Of a stretch of 6,491 nucleotides of DNA, positions 1 through 4,035 are shown one piece after another. How positions within the stretch are numbered: position 1 is the stretch's first letter; each line of letters starts with the position of its first letter. This stretch comes from Candidatus Parcubacteria bacterium (GTDB lineage Bacteria; Patescibacteriota; Patescibacteriia; UBA1558; GWA2-36-10), in NCBI GenBank assembly GCA_030632225.1, contig DAOVVF010000030.1, forward strand, positions 1 to 6,491, read 5' to 3'. Below the pieces are notes generated by a model. It was not told the DNA's origin, did not search any database, and was given only the letters and a program-made list of their open reading frames with translations. Position numbers and translations under genes: made by a program.

Positions 1-10
1 ATTTTAACGA

Positions 11-54
11 TTATACACAGGGTTGGCAGTTCTGTTTTTAACAATTGTGGATAA
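11..54. promoter_or_regulatory. Pair of DnaA boxes (possible oriC or dnaA control region)
   Basis: TTATACACA at 11-19 on the plus strand is a one-mismatch DnaA box, and 46-54 read on the minus strand is the perfect consensus TTATCCACA. The two face each other 26 bp apart in an AT-rich, gene-free stretch at the window edge. Such boxes mark oriC or the region upstream of dnaA in most bacteria. Two boxes alone do not prove an origin; the rest of a cluster, if there is one, would lie to the left. No further strong box occurs in the next 500 bases. Confidence 0.5.
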
Positions 55-121
55 GTTGTTTATAGGTTATATGTATTCTTGCCAGATCTGTCAAATTATG
101 TTTTTAAAAGTCTGTTTTTTA

Positions 122-133
122 GCTAATATTAGC
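122..133. repeat. 12-bp perfect palindrome upstream of the RNA-1 promoter
   Basis: GCTAATATTAGC is a perfect dyad centred about 18 bp upstream of the -35 box at 146-151. It could be an operator for a dimeric regulator or part of an AT-rich unwinding region near the DnaA boxes. Palindromes of this size also arise by chance in AT-rich DNA, so no function is assigned. Confidence 0.25.
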
Positions 134-145
134 CTTAAATTAGAA

Positions 146-174
146 TTGACATAAATAGCTATATATGATATACT
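146..174 (+). promoter_or_regulatory. Strong extended -10 promoter for RNA-1
   Basis: A perfect -35 TTGACA (146-151), a 17-bp spacer and TATACT (169-174), with TG one base before the -10 (166-167), make an almost ideal housekeeping sigma promoter with an extended -10. Transcription should start near 181. No coding sequence begins within the next 400 bases and a terminator lies at 521-540, so it appears to drive a stand-alone RNA. Confidence 0.75.
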
Positions 175-180
175 TAATGT

Positions 181-540
181 ATTGCTAAAAGGTTCTTTAA
201 ATATTACTGGAATTGCTCATTAATTTGCTATTAGTGATTAATTCCAGGCTAGTTACTGATCTTCATATCTTGAAATGCCCTAACCATTTCCCTCTAAAAC
301 AAAAATAAAAACAATAAAAAGGAATTTCCCATCATCCAGATGAGAACATCTCCAAGTATTGGTAGCTAGTATAAATGCTCTGAGTTAGGACGAGTAATAA
401 TGTCTTATCAAATCAAAATCATCCAATTTTAACTTACAGCTTACAAAAAGTTGTATAGATGTGATTTGATCACGACACTAAAGGCACACCAGCCACCCAT
501 ATAATAATCAATATATTAGGGGCACGGAGTGTGCCTTTTT
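181..540 (+). ncRNA. Candidate structured non-coding RNA, copy 1 (RNA-1)
   Basis: This gene-free stretch of about 360 nt is bounded by a near-consensus promoter and an intrinsic terminator. By eye it folds as follows: hairpin 207-214/240-247 continued by 217-223/231-237 with a 7-nt loop; a 10-bp helix 248-257/361-370 (three G-U pairs) enclosing hairpins 272-277/285-290 and 338-342/347-351; short helices 202-206/395-399 and 378-380/392-394 that abut the others as a multi-branch junction; a long arm 407-415/462-470, 420-423/458-461, 424-430/447-453; and a terminal helix 480-489/529-538. I see no tmRNA T-arm or CCA end, no RNase P core motifs and no SRP tetraloop domain. Five short sequence blocks recur in the same order in the RNA at 1896-2260, which supports a real family. 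Start and end are inferred from promoter and terminator positions. Function is unknown. Confidence 0.6.
480..540 (+). terminator. Intrinsic terminator of RNA-1 with an alternative pairing
   Basis: GGCAC (521-525) pairs with GTGCC (531-535) around the loop GGAGT, followed at once by a five-T run: a classic terminator. The same 3' strand can instead form a longer 10-bp helix, 480-489 with 529-538, enclosing a further small stem (496-498/519-521 plus 499-503/512-516). Either form ends in the T run; the two are mutually exclusive. Confidence 0.75.
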
Positions 541-556
541 CATTTATTAAAAAGTC

Positions 557-585
557 TTGATTTCTTAGGAACTATTTGCTATGAT
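557..585 (+). promoter_or_regulatory. Promoter of the dksA-like/lspA operon
   Basis: TTGATT (557-562), a 17-bp spacer and TATGAT (580-585) with an upstream TG (577-578) form a good extended -10 promoter. The start site near 592 leaves a leader of about 20 nt holding the ribosome binding site AAGGA at 600-604, 7 nt before the ATG at 612. The promoter sits just after the RNA-1 terminator, so the operon can be expressed independently of RNA-1. Confidence 0.7.
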
Positions 586-611
586 AGAAGCATGTTTTTA
601 AGGATAAAACT

Positions 612-974
612 ATGAAAATGGATGCTAAATTTATAGAAGACAGAAAAGTAGCCCTAGAAAAAAGAAGAGATAAAATATTGAAAGAATTGAAGGCGGATGC
701 TGTACAAGTAGCTGAGAATGATTATGATGCTAAGTTTGTTGATTATGGAGATAAAGATGATGAGAATGCAGCAGAAGTAGCTACTTTTGAAAAGAATCTA
801 TCTTTAGAAAAGACTTTAGAAGTTTCTTTGTTTAATGTTAATAGAGCTTTAAAGAAAGTTGAAGAAGGTAAATATGGTTTATGTGAAAAATGTGATGGTC
901 CTATACAACCTAAAAGACTAGAAGCCTTTCCTTCAGCTACTTCTTGTATGAAGTGTAAGAAAAAATCTTTGTAA
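612..974 (+). CDS. TraR/DksA family zinc-finger transcription regulator
   Basis: A 120-residue protein of the TraR/DksA superfamily, whose members enter the RNA polymerase secondary channel and modulate initiation. The N-terminal two thirds (about 1-85) is charged and helical, matching the coiled-coil part, with an acidic stretch DYGDKDDENAAE around 44-55. The C-terminal four-cysteine zinc finger is clear: C91 and C94 in GLCEKCDGPI, C112 and C115 in SCMKCKK, with the family pattern of Gly-x-Tyr-Gly before the first pair and an I-x-x-x-R-L-E-A-x-P segment between pairs. It is shorter than E. coli DksA (about 150 residues) and close to the short DksA/YteA-type proteins of CPR bacteria and Firmicutes. 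AAGGA 7 nt upstream supports the ATG at 612; M3 is a weaker alternative. The TAA stop overlaps the ATG of lspA (TAATG), so the two are translationally coupled. Whether it responds to ppGpp cannot be judged from sequence. Confidence 0.88.
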   Translation: MKMDAKFIEDRKVALEKRRDKILKELKADAVQVAENDYDAKFVDYGDKDDENAAEVATFEKNLSLEKTLEVSLFNVNRALKKVEEGKYGLCEKCDGPIQPKRLEAFPSATSCMKCKKKSL

Positions 975-1387
975 TGTTAAAATACTTTACAAGTATTGTA
1001 TTATTATTCATCTTTGATCGTTTAACTAAACTATATATTATTAACAATCCATCTCAAGATGGTTTTTTTAGTTTGCATATCAACAAGAGTATAGCCTTTT
1101 CCTTACCTTTACCAGATTTAATTTTTTATCCTTTGATTATTTTGATTCTAATAACTTTAGTGTCATATTGGTTAAGAAGTTTTAAGCAGAAAGATATATT
1201 TATCTGGCCATGGGCTTTAGTAATTATTGGAGCAGCTAGTAATTTAATAGATAGATTTAATTATGATGGAGTAGTTGATTTTATTAACATACCGTATTTT
1301 ACAGTTTTAAATATCAGTGATATATATATTACTATTGGTGTTATTTGGTTACTGTGGCATGAAGTATCTGAATCTCGTAGTAAGTAA
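974..1387 (+). CDS. lspA: Lipoprotein signal peptidase (signal peptidase II)
   Basis: A 137-residue inner-membrane aspartyl protease that removes the signal peptide from diacylglyceryl-modified prolipoproteins. Family blocks appear in order: FDRLTK with D15 in the first membrane helix; NKSIAFSL (37-44), a variant of the usual N-x-G-x-A-F motif; ASNLIDRFNYDGVVDFI (88-104) holding N90, D93 and D102; and NISDIYITIG (113-122) with N113 and D116. The conserved active-site aspartates fall in these last blocks. Four hydrophobic helices are visible at about 4-20, 49-67, 78-93 and 111-128. The protein is slightly short, mainly in the periplasmic segments, as is common in reduced genomes. The ATG overlaps the upstream stop (TAATG), and there is no good Shine-Dalgarno of its own, so it depends on translation of the dksA-like gene. 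The bidirectional terminator follows directly after the stop. Confidence 0.9.
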   Translation: MLKYFTSIVLLFIFDRLTKLYIINNPSQDGFFSLHINKSIAFSLPLPDLIFYPLIILILITLVSYWLRSFKQKDIFIWPWALVIIGAASNLIDRFNYDGVVDFINIPYFTVLNISDIYITIGVIWLLWHEVSESRSK

Positions 1388-1419
1388 AAACCACTCTTTG
1401 TTGAAAGAGTGGTTTTTTT
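1386..1419. terminator. Bidirectional intrinsic terminator between lspA and the convergent gene
   Basis: A perfect 9-bp stem CCACTCTTT (1391-1399) / AAAGAGTGG (1404-1412) with loop GTTG is flanked by an A run (1386-1390) and a seven-T run (1413-1419). It can therefore stop transcription from both sides: lspA from the left and the small membrane-protein gene from the right. Confidence 0.9.
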
Positions 1420-1421
1420 GT

Positions 1422-1790
1422 TTACGGAATGTCTTTGTTTGACGTCAGGTTAGCTTTTATAGTTAGATGAGCTATTAGTTTTGGATACACTTCATCAACT
1501 GTGCCCATAATTTTAATAGCTTCGTTGCCCATTTCTTGAGCAGCATACCAGTTTTGGCCTCCGTCAGGGCTGAATAGATGATAATTAACTATTTGGTTGT
1601 TGATTTCAGTAGTGCCCTGTACATGTAAGTAAGTTGTTTTGTAATATTGCAACTCATCTACAGTATCGTAATAGTCATCGATGAAAGAATAACCAGCTAT
1701 AATGGCGATTAAAAGGGGAATCAGGGCCAAAAGAAAAAAGGCATTAGATAAAGAGTTTTTCGAAGTTTGGACAGGGTTATCGTTTCCCAT
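1422..1790 (-). CDS. Small single-pass membrane protein of unknown function
   Basis: I do not recognise a family. The 122-residue product has a polar N-terminus (1-14), one hydrophobic helix (about 16-35, rich in L, I and A) and a polar C-terminal domain of about 85 residues with many tyrosines (DDYYDTVDELQYY) and a SPDGGQNWY segment, probably outside the cytoplasm. The start is set at 1790, not at an in-frame upstream ATG at 1844. A textbook ribosome binding site AAAGGAGGT (1797-1805) sits 6 nt before it, and the promoter at 1827-1855 would start transcription near 1820, downstream of 1844. Third codon positions carry more G and C than in the C39 and RNase Y genes, and the ribosome binding site is far stronger than its neighbours', so it may have a different history. 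It is transcribed alone and ends at the bidirectional terminator. Confidence 0.65.
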   Translation of the reverse strand: MGNDNPVQTSKNSLSNAFFLLALIPLLIAIIAGYSFIDDYYDTVDELQYYKTTYLHVQGTTEINNQIVNYHLFSPDGGQNWYAAQEMGNEAIKIMGTVDEVYPKLIAHLTIKANLTSNKDIP

Positions 1791-1826
1791 AAATTCACCT
1801 CCTTTGTAAGGTTCAAAAGACAGTTT

Positions 1827-1855
1827 AATATATATTATACACATAATTTTGTCAA
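1827..1855 (-). promoter_or_regulatory. Promoter of the small membrane-protein gene
   Basis: Read on the minus strand: TTGACA (1855-1850), a 17-bp spacer and TATATT (1832-1827), giving a start near 1820 and a leader of about 30 nt with the strong ribosome binding site. A DnaA-box-like TTATACACA (1835-1843, plus strand) falls inside the spacer but is probably incidental. The -35 lies only about 6 bp from the -35 of the divergent RNA-2 promoter, so the two may compete for RNA polymerase. Confidence 0.65.
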
Positions 1856-1860
1856 TAGAT

Positions 1861-1889
1861 TTGATAATACCACCACTCTGTGATATAAA
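1861..1889 (+). promoter_or_regulatory. Extended -10 promoter for RNA-2
   Basis: TTGATA (1861-1866), a 17-bp spacer and TATAAA (1884-1889) preceded by TG (1881-1882). Transcription should begin near 1896. The layout, including the TGATATA run across the -10, matches the RNA-1 promoter. It is divergent from the promoter of the small membrane-protein gene. Confidence 0.65.
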
Positions 1890-2047
1890 TAAAGTGTAAG
1901 TTCTTTACAAGCGAACTATTCTCTGCAGGAATCTGGTTTTAATTACTTAAAGCTAGTTACCTGCAGAGAATATCTTGGGCATTTGCTCTAGGATACAGTC
2001 GAATATCCTAATATTCTCCTAGGGCTTTGCCAATAAGCAACAAAAAT

Positions 2048-2224
2048 ATGTTTAAAGCATTATATGGCTTTTTTAATCTGATATTTTTGTTGATCTTGTT
2101 CAAGATGTTCGCACCAGGTTTAGCAGATTTAATGCTTGAGCTATTAAGCAACTTAGTAGTTGTACTCAATGAAATTGTCCTTGAATTTGGACAGCATAGC
2201 TCCGGGGATTTATTCCCGACCTAA
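2048..2224 (+). CDS. Doubtful small hydrophobic ORF inside RNA-2
   Basis: A 58-codon reading frame from ATG 2048 (or 65 codons from TTG 2027) would give a hydrophobic peptide with one membrane-helix-like segment (about 8-20) and an amphipathic stretch after it. I think it is probably not a gene. There is no Shine-Dalgarno before either start. The ATG lies inside a 12-bp perfect inverted repeat, most of the frame is occupied by RNA hairpins, and about 40 percent of codons end in G or C, unlike the neighbouring C39 gene. It is listed because a dual-function RNA encoding a small membrane peptide cannot be excluded. Confidence 0.2.
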   Translation: MFKALYGFFNLIFLLILFKMFAPGLADLMLELLSNLVVVLNEIVLEFGQHSSGDLFPT

Positions 2225-2231
2225 CACACGT

Positions 2232-2260
2232 AAAAAGACTGGCATCAGCCGGTCTTTTTT
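2232..2260 (+). terminator. Intrinsic terminator of RNA-2
   Basis: AGACTGGC (2236-2243) pairs with GCCGGTCT (2248-2255) around an ATCA loop, with one G-U pair, followed by a T run to 2261 and preceded by an A run (2232-2236). The last T's overlap the -35 box of the next promoter. Confidence 0.88.
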
Positions 2261-2288
2261 TGACAAAATATTAATTTACTGCTAGGAT
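2260..2288 (+). promoter_or_regulatory. Promoter of the C39-like gene, possibly giving a leaderless mRNA
   Basis: TTGACA (2260-2265), a 17-bp spacer and TAGGAT (2283-2288) with TG at 2280-2281. The expected start, about 7 bp after the -10, coincides with the ATG at 2295, so the mRNA may have no leader. AGGA at 2284-2287, 7 nt before the ATG, could act as a ribosome binding site only on transcripts starting further upstream, for example RNA-2 read-through. Confidence 0.6.
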
Positions 2289-2294
2289 GAGTTT

Positions 2295-3059
2295 ATGAAA
2301 AAATTAATTATTATAGTTATAGTATTAATAGTTGGAGTAGCTTGGTTCTATTACCCTAGAACTCCAGAAGTTATTGAAGTTGATTTACCACCAGCTCAGG
2401 AATTTGAAGAATTTATTATTGAAGAAGTAGTTGAAGAGGAAGAAATAGTTGTTGAAGAAGAAAAGGAAGTAGCTGGAGTTAAAATAGAGCAGACTAATAT
2501 TAATTTAGATATTCCCTTTATCTCACAAGCACCAACAGCTAACTGGGATCAGCCTTTCCAGGATGCCTGTGAAGAAGTTAGTATTTTAATGGTAGATTAC
2601 TATTATGCTAATAAGCAATTTCCTAATAAAGAAGAAGTAGAAGAAATATTATTAGAGATGGTTAAATGGCAAGAAGATAATTGGTCAGGACATTTTAATT
2701 TACCAGTAGAGGAAGTAGCTTTATTTACTGAAACTACTTTTGGTTATAGGACAGAAATAATTGAAGATTTAACAGCTGCCAAGATAAAAGAATATCTTAA
2801 TAAAGGAATTCCAGTAATAGTACCAGCTGATGGTCGTAAATTAGATAATCCTTATTTCACTGGTGAAGGACCAGAATACCATATGCTAGTTATTAAAGGC
2901 TATGTAGATGACAAGTTTATTACCAACGATCCTGGTACTAGAAGAGGAGCAGATTTTGTCTACACTGCTGATAATTTATTATCATCTATTGCTGATTGGG
3001 ATAAACAAAAATCCCTCACAGAGGGACCTAAACGAGCTTTAGTATTATATAATAACTAA
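2295..3059 (+). CDS. Membrane-anchored C39-like (papain-fold) peptidase
   Basis: A 254-residue protein anchored by an N-terminal helix (about 4-18) after two lysines, then a Pro/Glu-rich acidic linker (about 22-60) and an extracytoplasmic domain of the C39-like peptidase type (Peptidase_C39_2). The catalytic set is visible: C92 in FQDACEEVS with Q86 or Q89 before it as oxyanion residue, H196 in EYHMLVIKGY, and D212 in TNDPGTRRG. The domain begins with the typical PFISQAP (74-80). Related domains cleave double-glycine leader peptides, but here no ABC transporter is fused or adjacent, so the substrate is unknown; a cell-surface or envelope protein role is the best guess. The ATG is fixed by the anchor and by the promoter spacing. 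The stop codon overlaps that of the convergent HD gene by 4 bp, and the likely terminator lies downstream inside that gene (3192-3216). CPR genomes carry many such proteins. Confidence 0.8.
   Translation: MKKLIIIVIVLIVGVAWFYYPRTPEVIEVDLPPAQEFEEFIIEEVVEEEEIVVEEEKEVAGVKIEQTNINLDIPFISQAPTANWDQPFQDACEEVSILMVDYYYANKQFPNKEEVEEILLEMVKWQEDNWSGHFNLPVEEVALFTETTFGYRTEIIEDLTAAKIKEYLNKGIPVIVPADGRKLDNPYFTGEGPEYHMLVIKGYVDDKFITNDPGTRRGADFVYTADNLLSSIADWDKQKSLTEGPKRALVLYNN
3007..3026 (-). terminator. Terminator for the HD gene, inside the C39-like gene
   Basis: TCCCTC (3012-3017) and GAGGGA (3021-3026) form a perfect 6-bp hairpin with a 3-nt loop. On the minus strand it is followed by TTTTTGTTT (3011-3003). 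It lies about 30 bp beyond the HD gene's stop, within the C39 coding sequence on the other strand. On the plus strand no T run follows, so it should act in one direction only. Confidence 0.6.
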
Positions 3060-3715
3060 GCTAGCATTGTATTATTAATTTTTAGTTTAAATTCGTATTT
3101 AAGATAATCAGCAGCTTTCTGACAGTAATTCATTCTGGCAACAAAGATAGAAAAATAATCCATAATATCAGTAAACTTAGTATCTAAGCGTAAGGCCAGA
3201 GTAATGGTCTTTTTTTGATCATCAATAGATAGCTTATTATCAGTTACAGCATAATTAACTCTATCATGTATGTCTTCTTTAATAGCTTTCATACCTTTAT
3301 TAAGTACTCTGGTACGATGGACATCTGATTTGTCAGCTATAATCAAACAAGCTGTTATCTTATCAACTATTTTTAAATCATCTTTGTCATGAGAAACAAT
3401 AGCTTTCATAACTGTAGCTACATCGTCAGGTTTAGCTTCGTTAAGATAACATTGGGAAAAAAGTAGACCAGCCCAGTAATGATGCTGAGTCCGACCCATA
3501 AAATTACCCATATCATGACAATAGCCAGCTATACTAGCTAGCTCTTGATCATTAGCATTTAATTTCATATGTCGAGCTACTTTCTTAGCTCTTTGACTAA
3601 CTATATTTAAATGACGATGCCCATGATCAGTATAGCCCATGGCTTTTAGGTAATCATTAGTATGATCAATAAAGGCATTGATTCGTTTATCTTTTTTTAT
3701 TTGCTGTAGAGTCAT
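3056..3715 (-). CDS. HD-domain metal-dependent phosphohydrolase
   Basis: A 219-residue soluble protein with an HD-superfamily fold. Putative metal ligands follow the family order: H35 in DHGHRHLN, H67-D68 in GYCHDMGNF, H78-H79 in TQHHYWAG, H109 in IVSHDKDD and D128 in IIADKSDVHRTRV. The His-x(n)-HD...HH...H...D pattern and the ADKSDVHRTRV block resemble stand-alone HD phosphohydrolases acting on nucleotides or cyclic nucleotides. No GGDEF, PAS or ACT domain is attached, so the substrate cannot be named; it is not a full-length Rel/SpoT protein. The C-terminal third (about 140-219) has no motif I recognise. The ATG at 3715 has no Shine-Dalgarno and sits only 7 nt after the T run of the HU-operon terminator, so expression probably comes from read-through of that terminator or from a promoter I cannot identify. 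Its end overlaps the C39-like gene's stop. Confidence 0.8.
   Translation of the reverse strand: MTLQQIKKDKRINAFIDHTNDYLKAMGYTDHGHRHLNIVSQRAKKVARHMKLNANDQELASIAGYCHDMGNFMGRTQHHYWAGLLFSQCYLNEAKPDDVATVMKAIVSHDKDDLKIVDKITACLIIADKSDVHRTRVLNKGMKAIKEDIHDRVNYAVTDNKLSIDDQKKTITLALRLDTKFTDIMDYFSIFVARMNYCQKAADYLKYEFKLKINNTMLA
3192..3216 (+). terminator. Likely terminator for the C39-like gene, inside the HD gene
   Basis: AAGGCCA (3192-3198) pairs with TGGTCTT (3205-3211) with one G-U, and the T run extends to 3216 (seven T's from 3210). It lies about 130 bp beyond the C39-like gene's stop and antisense to the HD gene. The stem is short, so termination may be partial. Confidence 0.45.
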
Positions 3716-3721
3716 AGAATT

Positions 3722-3742
3722 AAAAAGCCACTAAAAGTGGCT
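3722..3742 (-). terminator. Terminator of the rny-ymdB-HU operon
   Basis: AGCCACT (3726-3732) and AGTGGCT (3736-3742) form a 7-bp perfect stem with loop AAA, followed on the minus strand by five T's (3726-3722). It separates HU from the HD gene whose start codon is only 7 nt beyond, so some read-through is expected. Confidence 0.8.
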
Positions 3743-3756
3743 GAGTTAATTATTTG

Positions 3757-4035
3757 CTATTTCTTTAAAGCATCCTTAAGGGTTTTACCAGCTTTAAATT
3801 TAGGTACAACCACTTCTGGAATCTTAATCCTTTCACTAGGTTTCTGTGGGCTAACACCCATTCTAGCTGTTCTGACTCTAGCTGAAAAAGTACCAAAGCC
3901 AGTTAAGGTAACCTCCTTACGATTCTTTAATCTTTCAATTACTAAATCTTCCAAAGCTTGTAAAACATCTTCAGCTTGTTTTTTACTAACTCCAGCCTTG
4001 ATAGCTATAGATTCAATTAATTGTGCTTTCTTCAT
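3757..4035 (-). CDS. HU-family DNA-binding protein
   Basis: A 92-residue histone-like protein that bends and compacts DNA as a dimer. The family layout is complete: helical N-terminal half (KKAQLIESIA, then SKKQAEDVLQALEDLVIERL), the strand turn VTLTGFGTFSARVRTAR (42-58), the DNA-binding arm with the intercalating proline at P63 (in VSPQKP), and the closing IPEVVVPKFKAGKTLKDALK. The usual arm tip N-P-x-T-G-E is replaced by S-P-Q-K-P-S-E, a small departure. Its ATG overlaps the TGA of the upstream ymdB-like gene (ATGA) and no Shine-Dalgarno is evident, so translation is probably coupled. A terminator follows 15 nt after the stop. HU and IHF subunits are hard to separate by eye; length and the GFGTF signature favour HU. 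Confidence 0.92.
   Translation of the reverse strand: MKKAQLIESIAIKAGVSKKQAEDVLQALEDLVIERLKNRKEVTLTGFGTFSARVRTARMGVSPQKPSERIKIPEVVVPKFKAGKTLKDALKK

Larger units (their letters stand above)
1896..2260 (+). ncRNA. Candidate structured non-coding RNA, copy 2 (RNA-2)
   Basis: This transcript of about 365 nt lies between its own promoter and a strong terminator and is packed with stems. Seen directly: a 13-bp perfect inverted repeat 1917-1929/1960-1972, extended inward by 1933-1942/1947-1956 (two G-U) to a TTAC loop; helix 1985-1993/2017-2025 stacked on hairpin 2001-2006/2011-2016, closed by GGCA/TGCC at 1978-1981/2028-2031; a 12-bp perfect repeat 2038-2049/2081-2092; hairpin 2093-2098/2101-2106; arm 2136-2140/2165-2169 with hairpin 2149-2153/2158-2162; hairpins 2176-2180/2189-2193 and 2203-2208/2213-2218; then the terminator. 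Blocks GTTCTTTA (1900), GCTAGTTAC (1952), ATATCTTG (1970), AACTTA (2150) and AGTTGTA (2158) recur in RNA-1 in order and at similar spacing. The tmRNA, RNase P, 6S and SRP hallmarks are not seen. It is probably an unnamed RNA family; the role is unknown. Confidence 0.62.

Noticed and set aside
321..329. GGAATTTCC palindrome as a binding site
   Set aside because: Too short, and within a transcribed structured region where several pairings compete.
181..540. RNA-1 as tmRNA, RNase P RNA, 6S or SRP RNA
   Set aside because: No T-arm with a TTCRA-type loop, CCA end or tag frame; none of the RNase P core motifs; no GGAAGCA-type SRP domain; length and fold do not fit 6S. RNA-2 was rejected for the same reasons.
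1835..1843. TTATACACA as a third DnaA box
   Set aside because: It is isolated and lies inside the spacer of a good minus-strand promoter, where AT-rich sequence readily gives this string.
1791..1844. N-terminal extension of the small membrane protein from an ATG at 1844
   Set aside because: The extension reads through a perfect Shine-Dalgarno and begins upstream of the likely transcription start near 1820; the start at 1790 is far better placed.
181..2260. CRISPR array or insertion-sequence ends as the cause of the repeats
   Set aside because: The shared blocks are short, occur twice only, and are not regularly spaced; there is no transposase, target duplication or cas gene in the window.
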